DNA from: Sphingosinicella sp963974575
Lineage (GTDB): Bacteria > Pseudomonadota > Alphaproteobacteria > Sphingomonadales > Sphingomonadaceae
DNA length: 64,000 bases
Direction: 5' to 3'
NCBI RefSeq assembly: GCF_963974575.1
Contig: NZ_CAXBBQ010000005.1
Location: 248,001-312,000, forward strand
In this document: positions 1 through 9,097 of the stretch, piece by piece
Layout: each line of letters opens with the position of its first letter
Numbering within the stretch: position 1 is the stretch's first letter
Position numbers and translations under genes: made by a program
The notes under the pieces: model-generated
The model's input: the letters and a program-made list of their open reading frames with translations, nothing else
What the model was told of the DNA's origin: nothing
Database searches by the model: none

Positions 1-1695
1 TTCCTTGATGATCGGCTCGCGCTTATGGACGCGAAGGAACGCGCTGCGCTCCACGCCCGCGCTGCCGACTGGTTCGCGGATCGCGGTCTGTTTCAGGAAG
101 CGCTTCGCCACGCGATCGAGGCGGGCGAACGCGAGCGCGCGCTCGCGCTCATCGAGCAGGTCGGCGCGACCACCGTCGTTACGCGGCAGGGTATCGCGGC
201 GGCGCGGCTGATGCTCGATTCGATCGGCATCGCCGCCGATCCGCGCTGCCCGAGCGCACAGCTTTCGCTCGCCGTCGTCAGCGCCCATGAAGGCCGCATC
301 GTCGACGCGGTCGAGCGTCTTCAATCGGTGCGACTCCAGCTTGAAAACGCGGAGACCCGAATCGATACCGCGCTGATCGAACGCCAGTTCCTGATCGCCG
401 AGGGCTTCGTCAACGGCTTCCTCGATCACCGGGCGAGCGCCGAGGATGAAGCCGCGCTCGAACGCTACATCGCCGAAGCCCCGCCGGGCGATCATCATGG
501 ACGCGCGCAGGTCCATATCCTCCGCTCGTGGAACAGCTACTGCGGCGGCGACCTCGTCAAGGCGGAGCGCGCGGCCGTGGAAGCCGCGATCGATTACGCG
601 GGCACGGAGAGCGTTTTCGGTGCGCTGTTCATGCATGTGCACCGGATGCTCGCGCAGTTCTGGCGGAACGATCTCGAAGGCGCGCTCGCTGAATCCGCGC
701 TCGGCGAGAAGATGGTGCGGCTGTTCTTCCCGGAAGACCAGCGGTTGCGCGTGCTCACGGAGATGCTGCGCACCAGCATCCAGTTCGAACTCGGCAAGCC
801 GGATCTCCACGCCAATCCGCTCGATCTCGCCGCCATGGTCGGCGCGGTGGAGGCGTGGGTGGAGGTGCAGCTCTGGGCGCATCGCTATGCCGCGCGCGCC
901 GCCGCCGCGGCGAACAGGCTGGATGAAGCGCGCGCGATTCTCGCGAACGGGGTCGAGGTCAGCGAACGGCTGCAGACCCCGCGACTTGCATGGAACATGG
1001 GTCTCACCGGCGCGCTCATCGAGGCGCGCAGCGGCGCTGTGGACAAGGCGTGGCGAGATGTGGAGGCGCTCGGCCTTCCGGGCGGCGCCTTCCTCACCGC
1101 ACCGGGCATTCCCCTCACGTGGCAGGAGCGTATCGGCGGCCTGCTCGCGCTCGCCGAACTCCAGACGTCGGCGCGCAGTCTCGATGAGGCCGCGCACTGG
1201 CTGCGCGTCGCCGAGGAGGAGGTCGGGCGTACCTCGGCGCTACGCTTTGCGACCGAGATCGATATCGCCTGGGCGCGTATCCACCATGCCGAGGCGAAGC
1301 CCGCGCTCGTTCGCGCGAAGCTGCAGGCGGCGTGCGGGCACTGCCAGGGGCTGCTACCCGCGCGGCTGTTCGTGGAGGCGGGCGCGGCCCTTCAGCCCTA
1401 TCTCGCCGAGCTGCCGGGCTGGTCGACGCCCGATCCGCAGCGCGGCGACATTCCGCTCGCGGGCACCGACCCGGCGCTGGCGTCCAGCGATCCGCTCACA
1501 GTGCGCGAGCGGCAAATCCTGCATTTCATGGGGGAAGGCCACCCCAACAAGGTGACCGCGCACCGCCTCGGTCTCAGCGAGGCGACGATCAAATTCCATC
1601 TGCGCAATATCTACAGGAAGCTGAGCGCGCAGAACCGCACACAGGCGCTGGCGCGCTACCGCGCGCTCGTCGGCGCCACACCCGTCGGGGGATAG
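1..1695 (+). CDS. MalT-like LuxR-family transcriptional regulator, C-terminal part (5' truncated by window)
   Basis: The reading frame is open from the first base, so the start and probably an N-terminal ATPase domain lie outside the window. The visible ~565 residues begin with a helical, alanine-rich region with TPR-like character, as in MalT-type regulators. It ends in a LuxR/GerE helix-turn-helix over roughly the last 60 residues: LTVRERQILHFMGEG, then LGLSEATIKFHLRNIYRKL. In this family the ATPase/TPR part senses a ligand and the C-terminal HTH binds DNA. It lies on the same strand, upstream of the Rieske/molybdenum hydroxylase block, and is a reasonable candidate for its regulator, but this is inference. 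The ligand cannot be told from the sequence. Confidence 0.88.
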   Translation, partial: FLDDRLALMDAKERAALHARAADWFADRGLFQEALRHAIEAGERERALALIEQVGATTVVTRQGIAAARLMLDSIGIAADPRCPSAQLSLAVVSAHEGRIVDAVERLQSVRLQLENAETRIDTALIERQFLIAEGFVNGFLDHRASAEDEAALERYIAEAPPGDHHGRAQVHILRSWNSYCGGDLVKAERAAVEAAIDYAGTESVFGALFMHVHRMLAQFWRNDLEGALAESALGEKMVRLFFPEDQRLRVLTEMLRTSIQFELGKPDLHANPLDLAAMVGAVEAWVEVQLWAHRYAARAAAAANRLDEARAILANGVEVSERLQTPRLAWNMGLTGALIEARSGAVDKAWRDVEALGLPGGAFLTAPGIPLTWQERIGGLLALAELQTSARSLDEAAHWLRVAEEEVGRTSALRFATEIDIAWARIHHAEAKPALVRAKLQAACGHCQGLLPARLFVEAGAALQPYLAELPGWSTPDPQRGDIPLAGTDPALASSDPLTVRERQILHFMGEGHPNKVTAHRLGLSEATIKFHLRNIYRKLSAQNRTQALARYRALVGATPVGG

Positions 1696-1705
1696 CAACG
1701 CGATC

Positions 1706-1726
1706 GGGGGCGGCAGCGCCGCCCCC
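1706..1726. terminator. GC-rich hairpin between convergent genes
   Basis: A perfect 9-bp stem (GGGGGCGGC / GCCGCCCCC) with an AGC loop lies in the 39-bp gap between the convergent luxR-type gene and the DJ-1 gene. There is no clear T-tract on either side, so it may be a bidirectional hairpin terminator or only an RNA-stabilising structure. Confidence 0.5.
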
Positions 1727-1734
1727 GGATCGGT

Positions 1735-2442
1735 TCAGGCTGCGGCAGCCGCAGCCTTCCGTTCGAGATGATCGATAATCTGCTTCGCCAGCGGTTCGGC
1801 GGAGGCAGGATTCTGACCCGTGAAGAAGGGCGGGTCGCAAACGACATGCGCGCCGAAGGGCTGCGCCGCCGAATAGATCGCGCGCAATTTGCGCAGCATG
1901 TCTTCGGGAAGCACGGGCACGATCTTGTCGACGCCCATCATCACGTCTTCGGCGTTGCTGATCGATGTGAGCTTGCGGTTCTTCACCAGTGGCTCGCCGT
2001 TCGGGTCGACCGTCTGCACCAGTCCGATCACGCCGTGGCAGATGCCCGCGACGACATCGCCGCGCGCGAACAGCGTTTCGGCGAGGCGCTTGATCACGGG
2101 GTTGTGCGGGAAGTCCCACGTCGTCGCGGTGCCGCCGACGAGGAAGATTCCGTCCAGCCCTTCGTCGCCGATACTTTCGAGCGGCTGCGTGCCGTTCATC
2201 TTCGCCGATGCGGTCGCATCGCCAAGGAAGCGGCGTCCGTTGTCGCTGATCCACGCATCCTCAAGGCTCATCGGATCGATCGGCGCCTTGCCGCCCTTCG
2301 GCGACGCGATCGCGACCTCGAAGCCGGCGTCCACGAACTGCCAATAGGGTGTCGCCAGCTCTTCAAGCCAGCTGCCGCTGGCGTTGCCGCTCGATCCGAG
2401 CTCGCCGTGCGAGGTGACGATAAACAGGATTTTCTTGGGCAT
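1735..2442 (-). CDS. DJ-1/PfpI (Hsp31-like) type 1 glutamine amidotransferase-fold protein
   Basis: A 235-residue protein starting MPKKILFIVTSHG. It has the DJ-1/PfpI nucleophile elbow GICHG with Cys135 and His136, and acidic residues Glu27/Glu28 before TPYWQF, as in the Hsp31/HchA branch. Members of this branch act as glutathione-independent glyoxalase III, deglycase or holding chaperone; the exact activity here is not decided by sequence. An in-frame start 69 bases upstream is possible, but homology begins at this ATG. It is divergent from the Rieske oxygenase and shares a 212-bp control region with it, so it may be co-regulated, for example to remove reactive carbonyls made by that pathway (inference). 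Confidence 0.85.
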   Translation of the reverse strand: MPKKILFIVTSHGELGSSGNASGSWLEELATPYWQFVDAGFEVAIASPKGGKAPIDPMSLEDAWISDNGRRFLGDATASAKMNGTQPLESIGDEGLDGIFLVGGTATTWDFPHNPVIKRLAETLFARGDVVAGICHGVIGLVQTVDPNGEPLVKNRKLTSISNAEDVMMGVDKIVPVLPEDMLRKLRAIYSAAQPFGAHVVCDPPFFTGQNPASAEPLAKQIIDHLERKAAAAAA

Positions 2443-2654
2443 GTCGGGCTCCGCTTGCTCCGCTGATTGGAATGGAAGGACCATAAGCGGCGCGGGGACA
2501 AGCACACACACGTCCGATCGGCGAGCATTGCCCGTCCGTTAGGATAGGGCTGCATACCGCTGCATTGGCCGTACGTGGGGCTATGCGCCGCTGTATGCTT
2601 GACCGATGCTCCAGCCTCATATTCCATTCCAGTGGACCAAGAGGGAGGTCTCGC
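2443..2654. promoter_or_regulatory. Divergent control region with mirrored TTCCATTCCA elements
   Basis: This 212-bp gap separates the divergent DJ-1 and Rieske genes. The decamer TTCCATTCCA occurs at 2622-2631 on the plus strand, 23 bases before the Rieske start. Its exact inverse complement lies at 2468-2477, which reads TTCCATTCCA on the minus strand 25 bases before the DJ-1 start. A TTGACC at 2599-2604 could be a -35 element for the Rieske gene. GCATAC (about 2551) and GTATGC (about 2593) are a further inverted pair. A shared operator is inferred from the symmetry only. Confidence 0.4.
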
Positions 2655-3677
2655 ATGTCGCTTGATGATGTCAGTAAGCCACGCGGTCTCGATCAGCCGG
2701 TAAAGCGGCCTTTGAGCCAGCCCGTGCCGTTCGAAGGTGAAGACGGGCTCTTCACCCAGTCGTGGTATCCGATCTGTCTGTCGAGCGCGGCAACGTCGTC
2801 TTTCGTGCGCGGCTTCGATTTCCTCGATGGGCGCGTCATCGTGTTCCGCGACAAGGAAGGCAAGGCGCACGTGATGAGCGCGTATTGCCCGCATCTCGGC
2901 GCGGACCTTTCAGTCGGCGACATGGTGGATGGGCAGGTGCGCTGCGTGTTCCATCACTGGCGCTACGGCGCGGATGGGCGCTGCTCCGGTATGCCGAGTA
3001 GCGATCCGATTCCGCCGACCGCGCGGCTCTTTGAATTCCCCACCTGTGAGAAATACGGCCTCGTCTGGGCATACAACGGCACCGACCCGCACTATCAGCT
3101 GCCCGATTTCCCGTATCCGGACGATGAGCTGGTCTTCAAGATCAAGACGTTCGGCGAGGAAATCCCCACCGATCCGTGGGTGCTCTGCGCCAACACGCCG
3201 GACATGCAGCACATTCGCTACCTGCACGGCATCGTCATCAACGGCGACAATCCCCACGACGCCGTCGAGTGGACCGACCATTCGATGTACTACGAATTCG
3301 AGGGCGCGCACGTCACTGGCGATCCGGTCAGCCACCGCATCGGCATCGTCGGCACCAGCATGTATTTCCAGAGCACCAATTTCGCGGGGCGCTGGTTCGG
3401 TTTCGTGTCGCCGTTCAGCCTCAACCGGCCGGGCCGCTCCACGGTGTTCATCGTCGTCTGCGCGCGCAAGGACATGGGCACGCCCGAAGAGATCGATGAG
3501 TATCTCGAGTTCGTGGCCGATCTGGAAACACGTGTGGTGCTCGATGATCTCATCAACATGCAGACGATCCATTTCAAGCCCGGCACGCTGACGCGCAGCG
3601 ACAAGACGCTCGCGCGCTTCTTCGACTACATGCGGGATTTCCCGAGGGCGCATCCCTCGGCCGATTTCATTCGCTGA
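2655..3677 (+). CDS. Rieske non-heme iron ring-hydroxylating oxygenase, catalytic subunit
   Basis: A 340-residue protein with an N-terminal Rieske 2Fe-2S domain: ligands Cys78 and His80 in CPH, Cys97 and His100 in CVFHH. The mononuclear iron site is Asp183-x2-His186-x4-His191 (DMQHIRYLH). The ATG at 2655 is preceded by a good ribosome site, GAGGGAGG at 2641-2648. Such enzymes insert oxygen into aromatic, steroid or related substrates and need a reductase. No ferredoxin or reductase gene is next to it, so electrons must come from elsewhere. The gene sits 10 bases before the molybdenum hydroxylase operon, so the two oxidations probably act on the same compound class. The substrate is not identifiable. 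Confidence 0.92.
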   Translation: MSLDDVSKPRGLDQPVKRPLSQPVPFEGEDGLFTQSWYPICLSSAATSSFVRGFDFLDGRVIVFRDKEGKAHVMSAYCPHLGADLSVGDMVDGQVRCVFHHWRYGADGRCSGMPSSDPIPPTARLFEFPTCEKYGLVWAYNGTDPHYQLPDFPYPDDELVFKIKTFGEEIPTDPWVLCANTPDMQHIRYLHGIVINGDNPHDAVEWTDHSMYYEFEGAHVTGDPVSHRIGIVGTSMYFQSTNFAGRWFGFVSPFSLNRPGRSTVFIVVCARKDMGTPEEIDEYLEFVADLETRVVLDDLINMQTIHFKPGTLTRSDKTLARFFDYMRDFPRAHPSADFIR

Positions 3678-3687
3678 TCGGCCGGGC

Positions 3688-4452
3688 GTGGCGGGGGAGA
3701 GCGGAGGCTACGCGGCGCCGAACGATCTTGGGGCGCTGCGTGCGTTCCTTGATGCCCATCCCGGCGCGGTGATCCTCGCCGGGGGGCAAAGCCTGCTGCC
3801 GAGCCTTCGGGGGCGTGCACCTCCGCTGTTCGTCGACATCGGTCGCATCGCGGCGCTGAAAGCGATCGAGGTCGAGGGGAAACGGGCGCGGGTCGGCGCG
3901 GGCGTCACGCTCGCGGCGCTCGCACGGCATCCCACCGTGGCCGGCGGATTTGCGGACGCGATCGGGTTCGTCGGCAACGTCACCATCCGCAACCGCGCTA
4001 CGGTTGGCGGCTGCCTCGCGTGGGCCGACCCGCGCGGCGAGTTGCCGCTCATTCTGCTTGCACTCGGCGGAACCGTCGTCACGGACAGGCGGGAGGTCGC
4101 AATGCAAGACTTCATCACGGGTCCCTCGTGTACCGTACTCAAACCCGGCGAGGTCATTCTGGCCGCGACGTTCGAAGCTGGACGCAAACTCGCCTTTGAA
4201 GAATTGCTGGTGCGGAATTCGACCGGGCGCGCCGTTGTGGCCGTGGCCTGCGAACGGGTGGGGGGGGCGATGCGCTACACGGTGTCCGGCCTCGTCGACC
4301 GTCCCGTCCGCAGCGCGCCGATGGCGGACGATCCCGATGCGTGGCTGGGTGATCTGATGCGGCAATTCCCCGTCCTCGACGATGCGAGTAGCCCGGCCTA
4401 TCGGCGGCGCGTTCTTCATGCGCTCGCCCTTCGCGCGAGGGAGCGGGCGTGA
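3688..4452 (+). CDS. Molybdenum hydroxylase FAD-binding (medium) subunit, CoxM/CutM-like
   Basis: A 254-residue protein of the FAD-binding molybdopterin dehydrogenase family (CO dehydrogenase/xanthine dehydrogenase medium subunit). It has the family's flavin-binding features: AGGQSLLP near the N-terminus and the NRATVGGCLAWADPRGELP stretch. It passes electrons from the 2Fe-2S subunit to the acceptor through FAD. The start is a GTG just 10 bases after the Rieske stop; no strong alternative start is seen. The stop overlaps the GTG of the small subunit, giving a tightly coupled M-S-L gene order typical of three-subunit molybdenum hydroxylases. Confidence 0.9.
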   Translation: MAGESGGYAAPNDLGALRAFLDAHPGAVILAGGQSLLPSLRGRAPPLFVDIGRIAALKAIEVEGKRARVGAGVTLAALARHPTVAGGFADAIGFVGNVTIRNRATVGGCLAWADPRGELPLILLALGGTVVTDRREVAMQDFITGPSCTVLKPGEVILAATFEAGRKLAFEELLVRNSTGRAVVAVACERVGGAMRYTVSGLVDRPVRSAPMADDPDAWLGDLMRQFPVLDDASSPAYRRRVLHALALRARERA

Positions 4453-4919
4453 CCGACATTCCCATCAATCTGCGCATCAATGGTGCAGCCGTTGCGGCGC
4501 GTGTCGCGCCGGACCTCACGCTTGCGGATTTCCTGCGCGGCGATCAGGCGCTGAAGGGTACGCACGTCGGCTGCGAAGAGGGCGTTTGCGGAAGCTGCAC
4601 GGTGCTTGTGAACGGAGAGACTCTGCGGTCATGCCTGACGCTCGCCGCGCAGATGGATGGCGGCGATGTTACGACTGTCGAGGGTTTCGATGATCCGTCG
4701 GGCGCCCGGCTCCGCAAGGCGTTCGCCGAGAATTTTGCGGCGCAGTGCGGTTTCTGTACGGCGGGCATGATGGCGGTGGCGCGCGAATTCCTTGCGGACG
4801 ATACCATCGCCGATCACCGCGACGAGGCCGCGATCCGTTCCCGCCTCGATGCGGTCGTGTGCCGCTGCACGGGGTATCAGGCCATTGTCGCCGCCGTTCG
4901 CGCCTCGGTGCCGGAATGA
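4449..4919 (+). CDS. Molybdenum hydroxylase 2Fe-2S (small) subunit, CoxS/CutS-like
   Basis: A 156-residue iron-sulfur subunit. The N-terminal plant-type [2Fe-2S] cluster motif is GCEEGVCGSCTVLVNG with a fourth cysteine in RSCLTLA. The C-terminal second cluster uses CGFCTAGM and CRCTGYQ. It carries electrons from the molybdenum centre to the FAD subunit. The GTG start overlaps the end of the medium-subunit gene by four bases, and the stop overlaps the ATG of the large subunit (ATGA), so the three subunits are translationally coupled and probably made in equal amounts. Confidence 0.94.
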   Translation: MTDIPINLRINGAAVAARVAPDLTLADFLRGDQALKGTHVGCEEGVCGSCTVLVNGETLRSCLTLAAQMDGGDVTTVEGFDDPSGARLRKAFAENFAAQCGFCTAGMMAVAREFLADDTIADHRDEAAIRSRLDAVVCRCTGYQAIVAAVRASVPE

Positions 4920-7255
4920 GCGTGATCGGCCAATCGGTGCGCCGCGCGGCGCTCGATCGCTTCGCGTCTGGGCGCGGCCGCTATGTGGGCGACATTGATC
5001 TGCCCGGCATGGCGACGGTCGCCTTCGCGCGCAGCCCCGTCGCGCACGCCGAACTCCTCGGCATCGATGTCGCCGCCGCGCGCGCCATGCCCGGTGTTCT
5101 TGCCGTCATCACGGGTGAAGACATCGCGGGTTTCGCGCCGCAGCCGTCGCTCTGGAACCTGCCGGGCCAGAACCATTCGGGCCTGAAGGCGCTGGCGACC
5201 GATCGGCTGCGCTACGTGGGCCAGCCGTTCGCCGCCGTGGTCGCCCTCGATCGCCGCACCGCCGAAGCGGCAATCCGCGCCATCGTTCCAAAGTACCGCG
5301 CGCTCCCCGTCGTTGCCGACATGGATGCCGCGCTCCGCGCCGATGCGCCGCGTCTTTACGATCATTGGGCCGACAACGTCGTCGCCCGTCCCCATTGGCA
5401 GGCGGGCGACATCGCCGCCGCCTTCGATGGTGCCGCGCTCGTGATAAGCGACCGCTTCACGACCCAGCGCGTGCATCCCTGTTCGCTCGAACCGCGCGGC
5501 GTTGTGGTCGCGCCCGATCTCGACGGGGAAAGCATCACGGTGTGGCTCTCCACCCAGTCGATCCACCAGGTACGCGCCGGCATCTCCGAATGTCTCGGCC
5601 TCCCCGAGCACCGCATCCGCGTCATCGCGCCGGACGTAGGTGGATCGTTCGGGATGAAGGCCTGCATCTACGGCGAGGAAGTGATCCTCGCCTTCCTCAC
5701 GCACCGTATCGGTCGTCCGCTTCGCTGGATCGAAACCCGCGCCGAAGCCTTCATCGCCTCCACCCACGGCCGCGACGAACGCGTCGACCTCGCCGTCGCC
5801 TTCGACCCCGACGGCCGCATCCGCGCCCTCCGTTCCACCATCGTGCTCGACAAGGGTGCCGACCCCTACGCGACCTCGATGGGCACGGCCTGGATCACCG
5901 GCGCGGTGATGACCGGTCCATACAGGATCGACACGATCGACATCGAAGCCCTCGCCGTCGTCACCAACAAGACCCCGACTGGTGCCTACCGCGGCTTCGG
6001 CCAGCCGGAGGCGAACTTCGCGCTCGAACGCGCGCTCGACATGGCCGCGCCCCGCCTCGGCCTCGATCCTGCGGAGCTTCGCCGCCGCAACCTCGTCGCG
6101 CCTTCCGAAATGCCGTACCCCACGCCGACCGGCATCGTGCTCGATAGCGGGCGCTACGCCGATCTCCTTGATATGACCCTCGAAAGATTCGGCTACGACA
6201 ATGCGCGGTCTGCCCAGCCACCGTCGCGCCGCCGCACCGGCGTCGGCATCGCCTGCTACGCTGAAACCACGAACTTCGGCCCGTCGCCGCTTTGCAAGCT
6301 GATCGGCGTCGACAGCGGCGGGTTCGATATCACGGCGATCCGTATGGAGCCGAGCGGCCATGTGCGCGTCTTCGTCGGCCAGACGCCGATGGGGCAGGGC
6401 ATCGAAACTGTGCTCATGCAGGTCGCCGCCGACGAACTCGGGCTCCCGATCGAGGACATCTCTATTGTCCATGGCGACACGGTTTCGTCCGCCTACACTG
6501 CCTATGCGAGCGGCGGCAGCCGCGGCGCGGGGGTCGCGGGCGGCTCGACCGCGCTTGCGGCGCGGCGACTGCGGGCGCGTATCCTGCGCTGGGGCGCGCA
6601 TCTTCTCGACGCGCTGCCCGAAAGCGTCCGCTTCGTGCAGGGCGGCGTCGAGGTGATCGACGTGCCGTCGCGCCGCGTCGGTATCGCGGAGATCGCAGCG
6701 GCGGCGTACAAGGCGTTCTCAACGCCCGAAGGTTTGGAGCCCGGGCTTGAGGACAGGGCTGCCTACGATCCGCCCGCGCTCGCCATCGCCTACGGTTGCG
6801 TCGTGGCAGAGGTCGCTGTCGATATTGATACGGGCAAGATCGCTGTGGAGCGTATCGTCTTCGGTCACGATTGCGGCGTGCAGATCAATCCCGCGATCGT
6901 GGAGGGACAGGTGATCGGCGGTCTCGCGCAGGCGCTCGGCGCGACCCTGTTCGAAGAGGTGCGCTACGATGCCGACGCGCGGCCGCTCACCCTGTCGCTA
7001 CAGGATTATCTGCTGCCGCTGGCCTCGGACGTACCGCACGTCGAGCTCGTGCATTTCGAAACGCCGACTCCGTTCTCGCCCATCGGCGCAAAAGGGGTCG
7101 GCGAAAGCGGCACGATCGGTGTGCCCGCCGCCATCGCCAGTGCGGTGCAGAATGCGCTCGGGGCGGCATCGCCGCTCGTGACGCTGCCACTCACCGGCGA
7201 GCGTGTTTTGGCTGCCCTGTCAGGCGACAACGCGCCGTCCCGCTCTCCCGGTTGA
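4916..7255 (+). CDS. Molybdenum hydroxylase large (Mo-cofactor) subunit, xanthine dehydrogenase family
   Basis: A 779-residue molybdopterin-binding subunit starting MSVIGQSVRR at the ATGA overlap with the small subunit. Cofactor-binding motifs are GSFGMKAC, AYRGFGQPEANFALER and GQGIETVLMQVAADELG; the catalytic base is Glu730 in GVGESG. The active-site loop reads AYRGFG rather than the AYRCSFR of true (form I) CO dehydrogenases, so CO is an unlikely substrate. The enzyme is better described as a hydroxylase/dehydrogenase of the nicotinate, quinoline, isoquinoline or aldehyde type. The substrate is unknown; the Rieske oxygenase and CocE hydrolase next to it suggest a catabolic route. Confidence 0.92.
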   Translation: MSVIGQSVRRAALDRFASGRGRYVGDIDLPGMATVAFARSPVAHAELLGIDVAAARAMPGVLAVITGEDIAGFAPQPSLWNLPGQNHSGLKALATDRLRYVGQPFAAVVALDRRTAEAAIRAIVPKYRALPVVADMDAALRADAPRLYDHWADNVVARPHWQAGDIAAAFDGAALVISDRFTTQRVHPCSLEPRGVVVAPDLDGESITVWLSTQSIHQVRAGISECLGLPEHRIRVIAPDVGGSFGMKACIYGEEVILAFLTHRIGRPLRWIETRAEAFIASTHGRDERVDLAVAFDPDGRIRALRSTIVLDKGADPYATSMGTAWITGAVMTGPYRIDTIDIEALAVVTNKTPTGAYRGFGQPEANFALERALDMAAPRLGLDPAELRRRNLVAPSEMPYPTPTGIVLDSGRYADLLDMTLERFGYDNARSAQPPSRRRTGVGIACYAETTNFGPSPLCKLIGVDSGGFDITAIRMEPSGHVRVFVGQTPMGQGIETVLMQVAADELGLPIEDISIVHGDTVSSAYTAYASGGSRGAGVAGGSTALAARRLRARILRWGAHLLDALPESVRFVQGGVEVIDVPSRRVGIAEIAAAAYKAFSTPEGLEPGLEDRAAYDPPALAIAYGCVVAEVAVDIDTGKIAVERIVFGHDCGVQINPAIVEGQVIGGLAQALGATLFEEVRYDADARPLTLSLQDYLLPLASDVPHVELVHFETPTPFSPIGAKGVGESGTIGVPAAIASAVQNALGAASPLVTLPLTGERVLAALSGDNAPSRSPG

Positions 7256-7323
7256 CATATCCCGCCTGGAAAATGATGATCCTGATCAGGATTGTTTCCA
7301 GGGATGGGTCAGGGAGTCGCGCG

Positions 7324-9090
7324 ATGAAGGCAGCACTGGTTTTGGGCGTGGCGCTTGCCGCCGGTTTCGCGCAGGTCGCCGCTGCGGAGGCGCCGGCCGA
7401 TGCCAGCAAGGTGGAGATGCGCTGGGGCGAGCGCATTCCGCTGCGCGACGGCGTAAAGCTCAGCGCCACTGTCTACCTGCCGAAGGGGCAGGCGGCCCCC
7501 GCGCCCTGTATTTTCACGCTGACGCCCTACATCGCACAGAGCTACCACGATCGCGGCGTCTATTTCGCGGCGCACGGCCTGCCGTTCCTCACCGTAGACG
7601 TGCGCGGGCGCGGCAACTCCGAAGGCGAATTCCGTCCCCTCATCCAGGAGGCGAAGGACGGCCATGACGTCGTCGAATGGCTCGCGAAGCAGCCGTATTG
7701 CAACGGCAAGGTTTCGATGTGGGGCGGATCTTACGCGGGGTACAACCAGTGGGCGACGGCGAAGGAAGCGCCGCCGCACCTCGCCACGATCGTGCCCGTC
7801 GCCTCGCCCTATCCGGGCGCCGATTTCCCGTCGCGCAACAACATCTCCTACCCCTATCTGATGCAGTGGCTGACCTTCACGGATGGCAAGGCTTCGCAGG
7901 GCAACATTTTCGGCGATTCCGCCTTCTGGGCATCGATCGCCCGCGAACGCTTCGAAAAGGGCGAGGCGTTCAGCACGCTGCCCCGCATCTTCGGCGGCGA
8001 GCAGAAGACGCTCGTGGAATGGATTTCGCATCCCGCTGTCGATGCGTGGTATGACAGTTACGCACCGACCCCCGAGCAATTCCGGGCGTTCGACATGCCG
8101 ATCCTCTCCATCACCGGCAGCTACGATGGTGACCAGCCCGGCGCGTTCGAATTCTACAAGACGCACATGAAGCTGGGCTCGGAGAAGGCCCGCGCGAACC
8201 ACTATCTGATCGTCGGACCGTGGGACCATGCGGGCACGCGCACGCCGCAGGCGAAGGTCGGCGGGCTGACCTTCGGTCCGGCGAGCCTCGTCGACCTGCC
8301 GAAGCTGCATGTCGAGTGGTACAACTGGGCGATGGCGGGCGGCGCGAAGCCAGACTTCCTGAAAAAGCGCGTCGCTTATTACGTAATGGGCGCCGAACGC
8401 TGGCGCTATGCAGACACGCTGGAAGGCGTCACGGCCGAGGAAAAGCCGTTCTTCCTCGATTCCACCGCCAACGCCAACCGCGTGATGGCATCGGGATCGC
8501 TCTCGCCGGCATCAGCGGGCAAGGGCAGCGCCGACAGCTACGTCTACGATCCGCGCGACGTGTCGGGCGCCGCGCTCGAAGCCGGCCTCGATCCAAGCCT
8601 CCTCACCGACCAGACGCTGGTGCTCGCGGCGGACGGCAAGCAACTCGTCTATCACAGCACGCCTTTCGACAAGCCGACCGAGGTTTCCGGCTTCTTCCGC
8701 CTGTCCGCGTGGATCTCGATCGATCAGCCGGACACGGACTTTCAGGCTTCGGTGTACGAGATCACGCCCGACGGCGGCAGCATCCTGCTGACGAACGACA
8801 TCCTGCGCGCGCGCTACCGCGAGTCGCTGCGCGAAGCGAAGCTCGTCACCTCAAAGGCGCCGCTCCGCTATGATTTCAACCGGTTCACCTTCGTCTCGCG
8901 GCAGATCGCGAAGGGCAGCCGCTTGCGCCTCGTTGTCGGGCCGATCAATTCGATCAACACGCAGAAGAACTACAATTCCGGCGGTGTGGTCGCGGACGAA
9001 ACCATGGCGGATGCGCGGCCGGTTACAGTAAAACTGCTCCACGACAAGGCGCACCCGAGCGCGCTCTACATCCCCTTCGGTCAGCCGTAA
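7324..9090 (+). CDS. Secreted CocE/NonD-family alpha/beta hydrolase
   Basis: A 588-residue protein with a clear Sec signal peptide ending near residue 23 (ALVLGVALAAGFAQVAAAEA). The X-Pro dipeptidyl-peptidase S15/CocE catalytic domain follows, with the nucleophile Ser in GGSYAGYNQ and the catalytic His in GPWDHAG. The C-terminal third fits the jelly-roll of CocE-type acylases and esterases (DPSLLTDQTLVLAADGK onward). The ATG at 7324 follows AGGGAG, and other upstream starts would spoil the signal peptide. Such enzymes cleave esters or amides in the periplasm, including cocaine esterase and glutaryl-acylase-like activities. It follows the molybdenum hydroxylase after 68 bases and may feed it substrate (inference). 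Confidence 0.88.
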   Translation: MKAALVLGVALAAGFAQVAAAEAPADASKVEMRWGERIPLRDGVKLSATVYLPKGQAAPAPCIFTLTPYIAQSYHDRGVYFAAHGLPFLTVDVRGRGNSEGEFRPLIQEAKDGHDVVEWLAKQPYCNGKVSMWGGSYAGYNQWATAKEAPPHLATIVPVASPYPGADFPSRNNISYPYLMQWLTFTDGKASQGNIFGDSAFWASIARERFEKGEAFSTLPRIFGGEQKTLVEWISHPAVDAWYDSYAPTPEQFRAFDMPILSITGSYDGDQPGAFEFYKTHMKLGSEKARANHYLIVGPWDHAGTRTPQAKVGGLTFGPASLVDLPKLHVEWYNWAMAGGAKPDFLKKRVAYYVMGAERWRYADTLEGVTAEEKPFFLDSTANANRVMASGSLSPASAGKGSADSYVYDPRDVSGAALEAGLDPSLLTDQTLVLAADGKQLVYHSTPFDKPTEVSGFFRLSAWISIDQPDTDFQASVYEITPDGGSILLTNDILRARYRESLREAKLVTSKAPLRYDFNRFTFVSRQIAKGSRLRLVVGPINSINTQKNYNSGGVVADETMADARPVTVKLLHDKAHPSALYIPFGQP

Positions 9091-9097
9091 GGAGGGG

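Noticed and set aside
3688..7255. Aerobic carbon monoxide dehydrogenase (CoxMSL)
   Set aside because: Subunit order fits, but the large subunit has AYRGFG in place of the AYRCSFR loop of form I CO dehydrogenase, so a general molybdenum hydroxylase call is safer.
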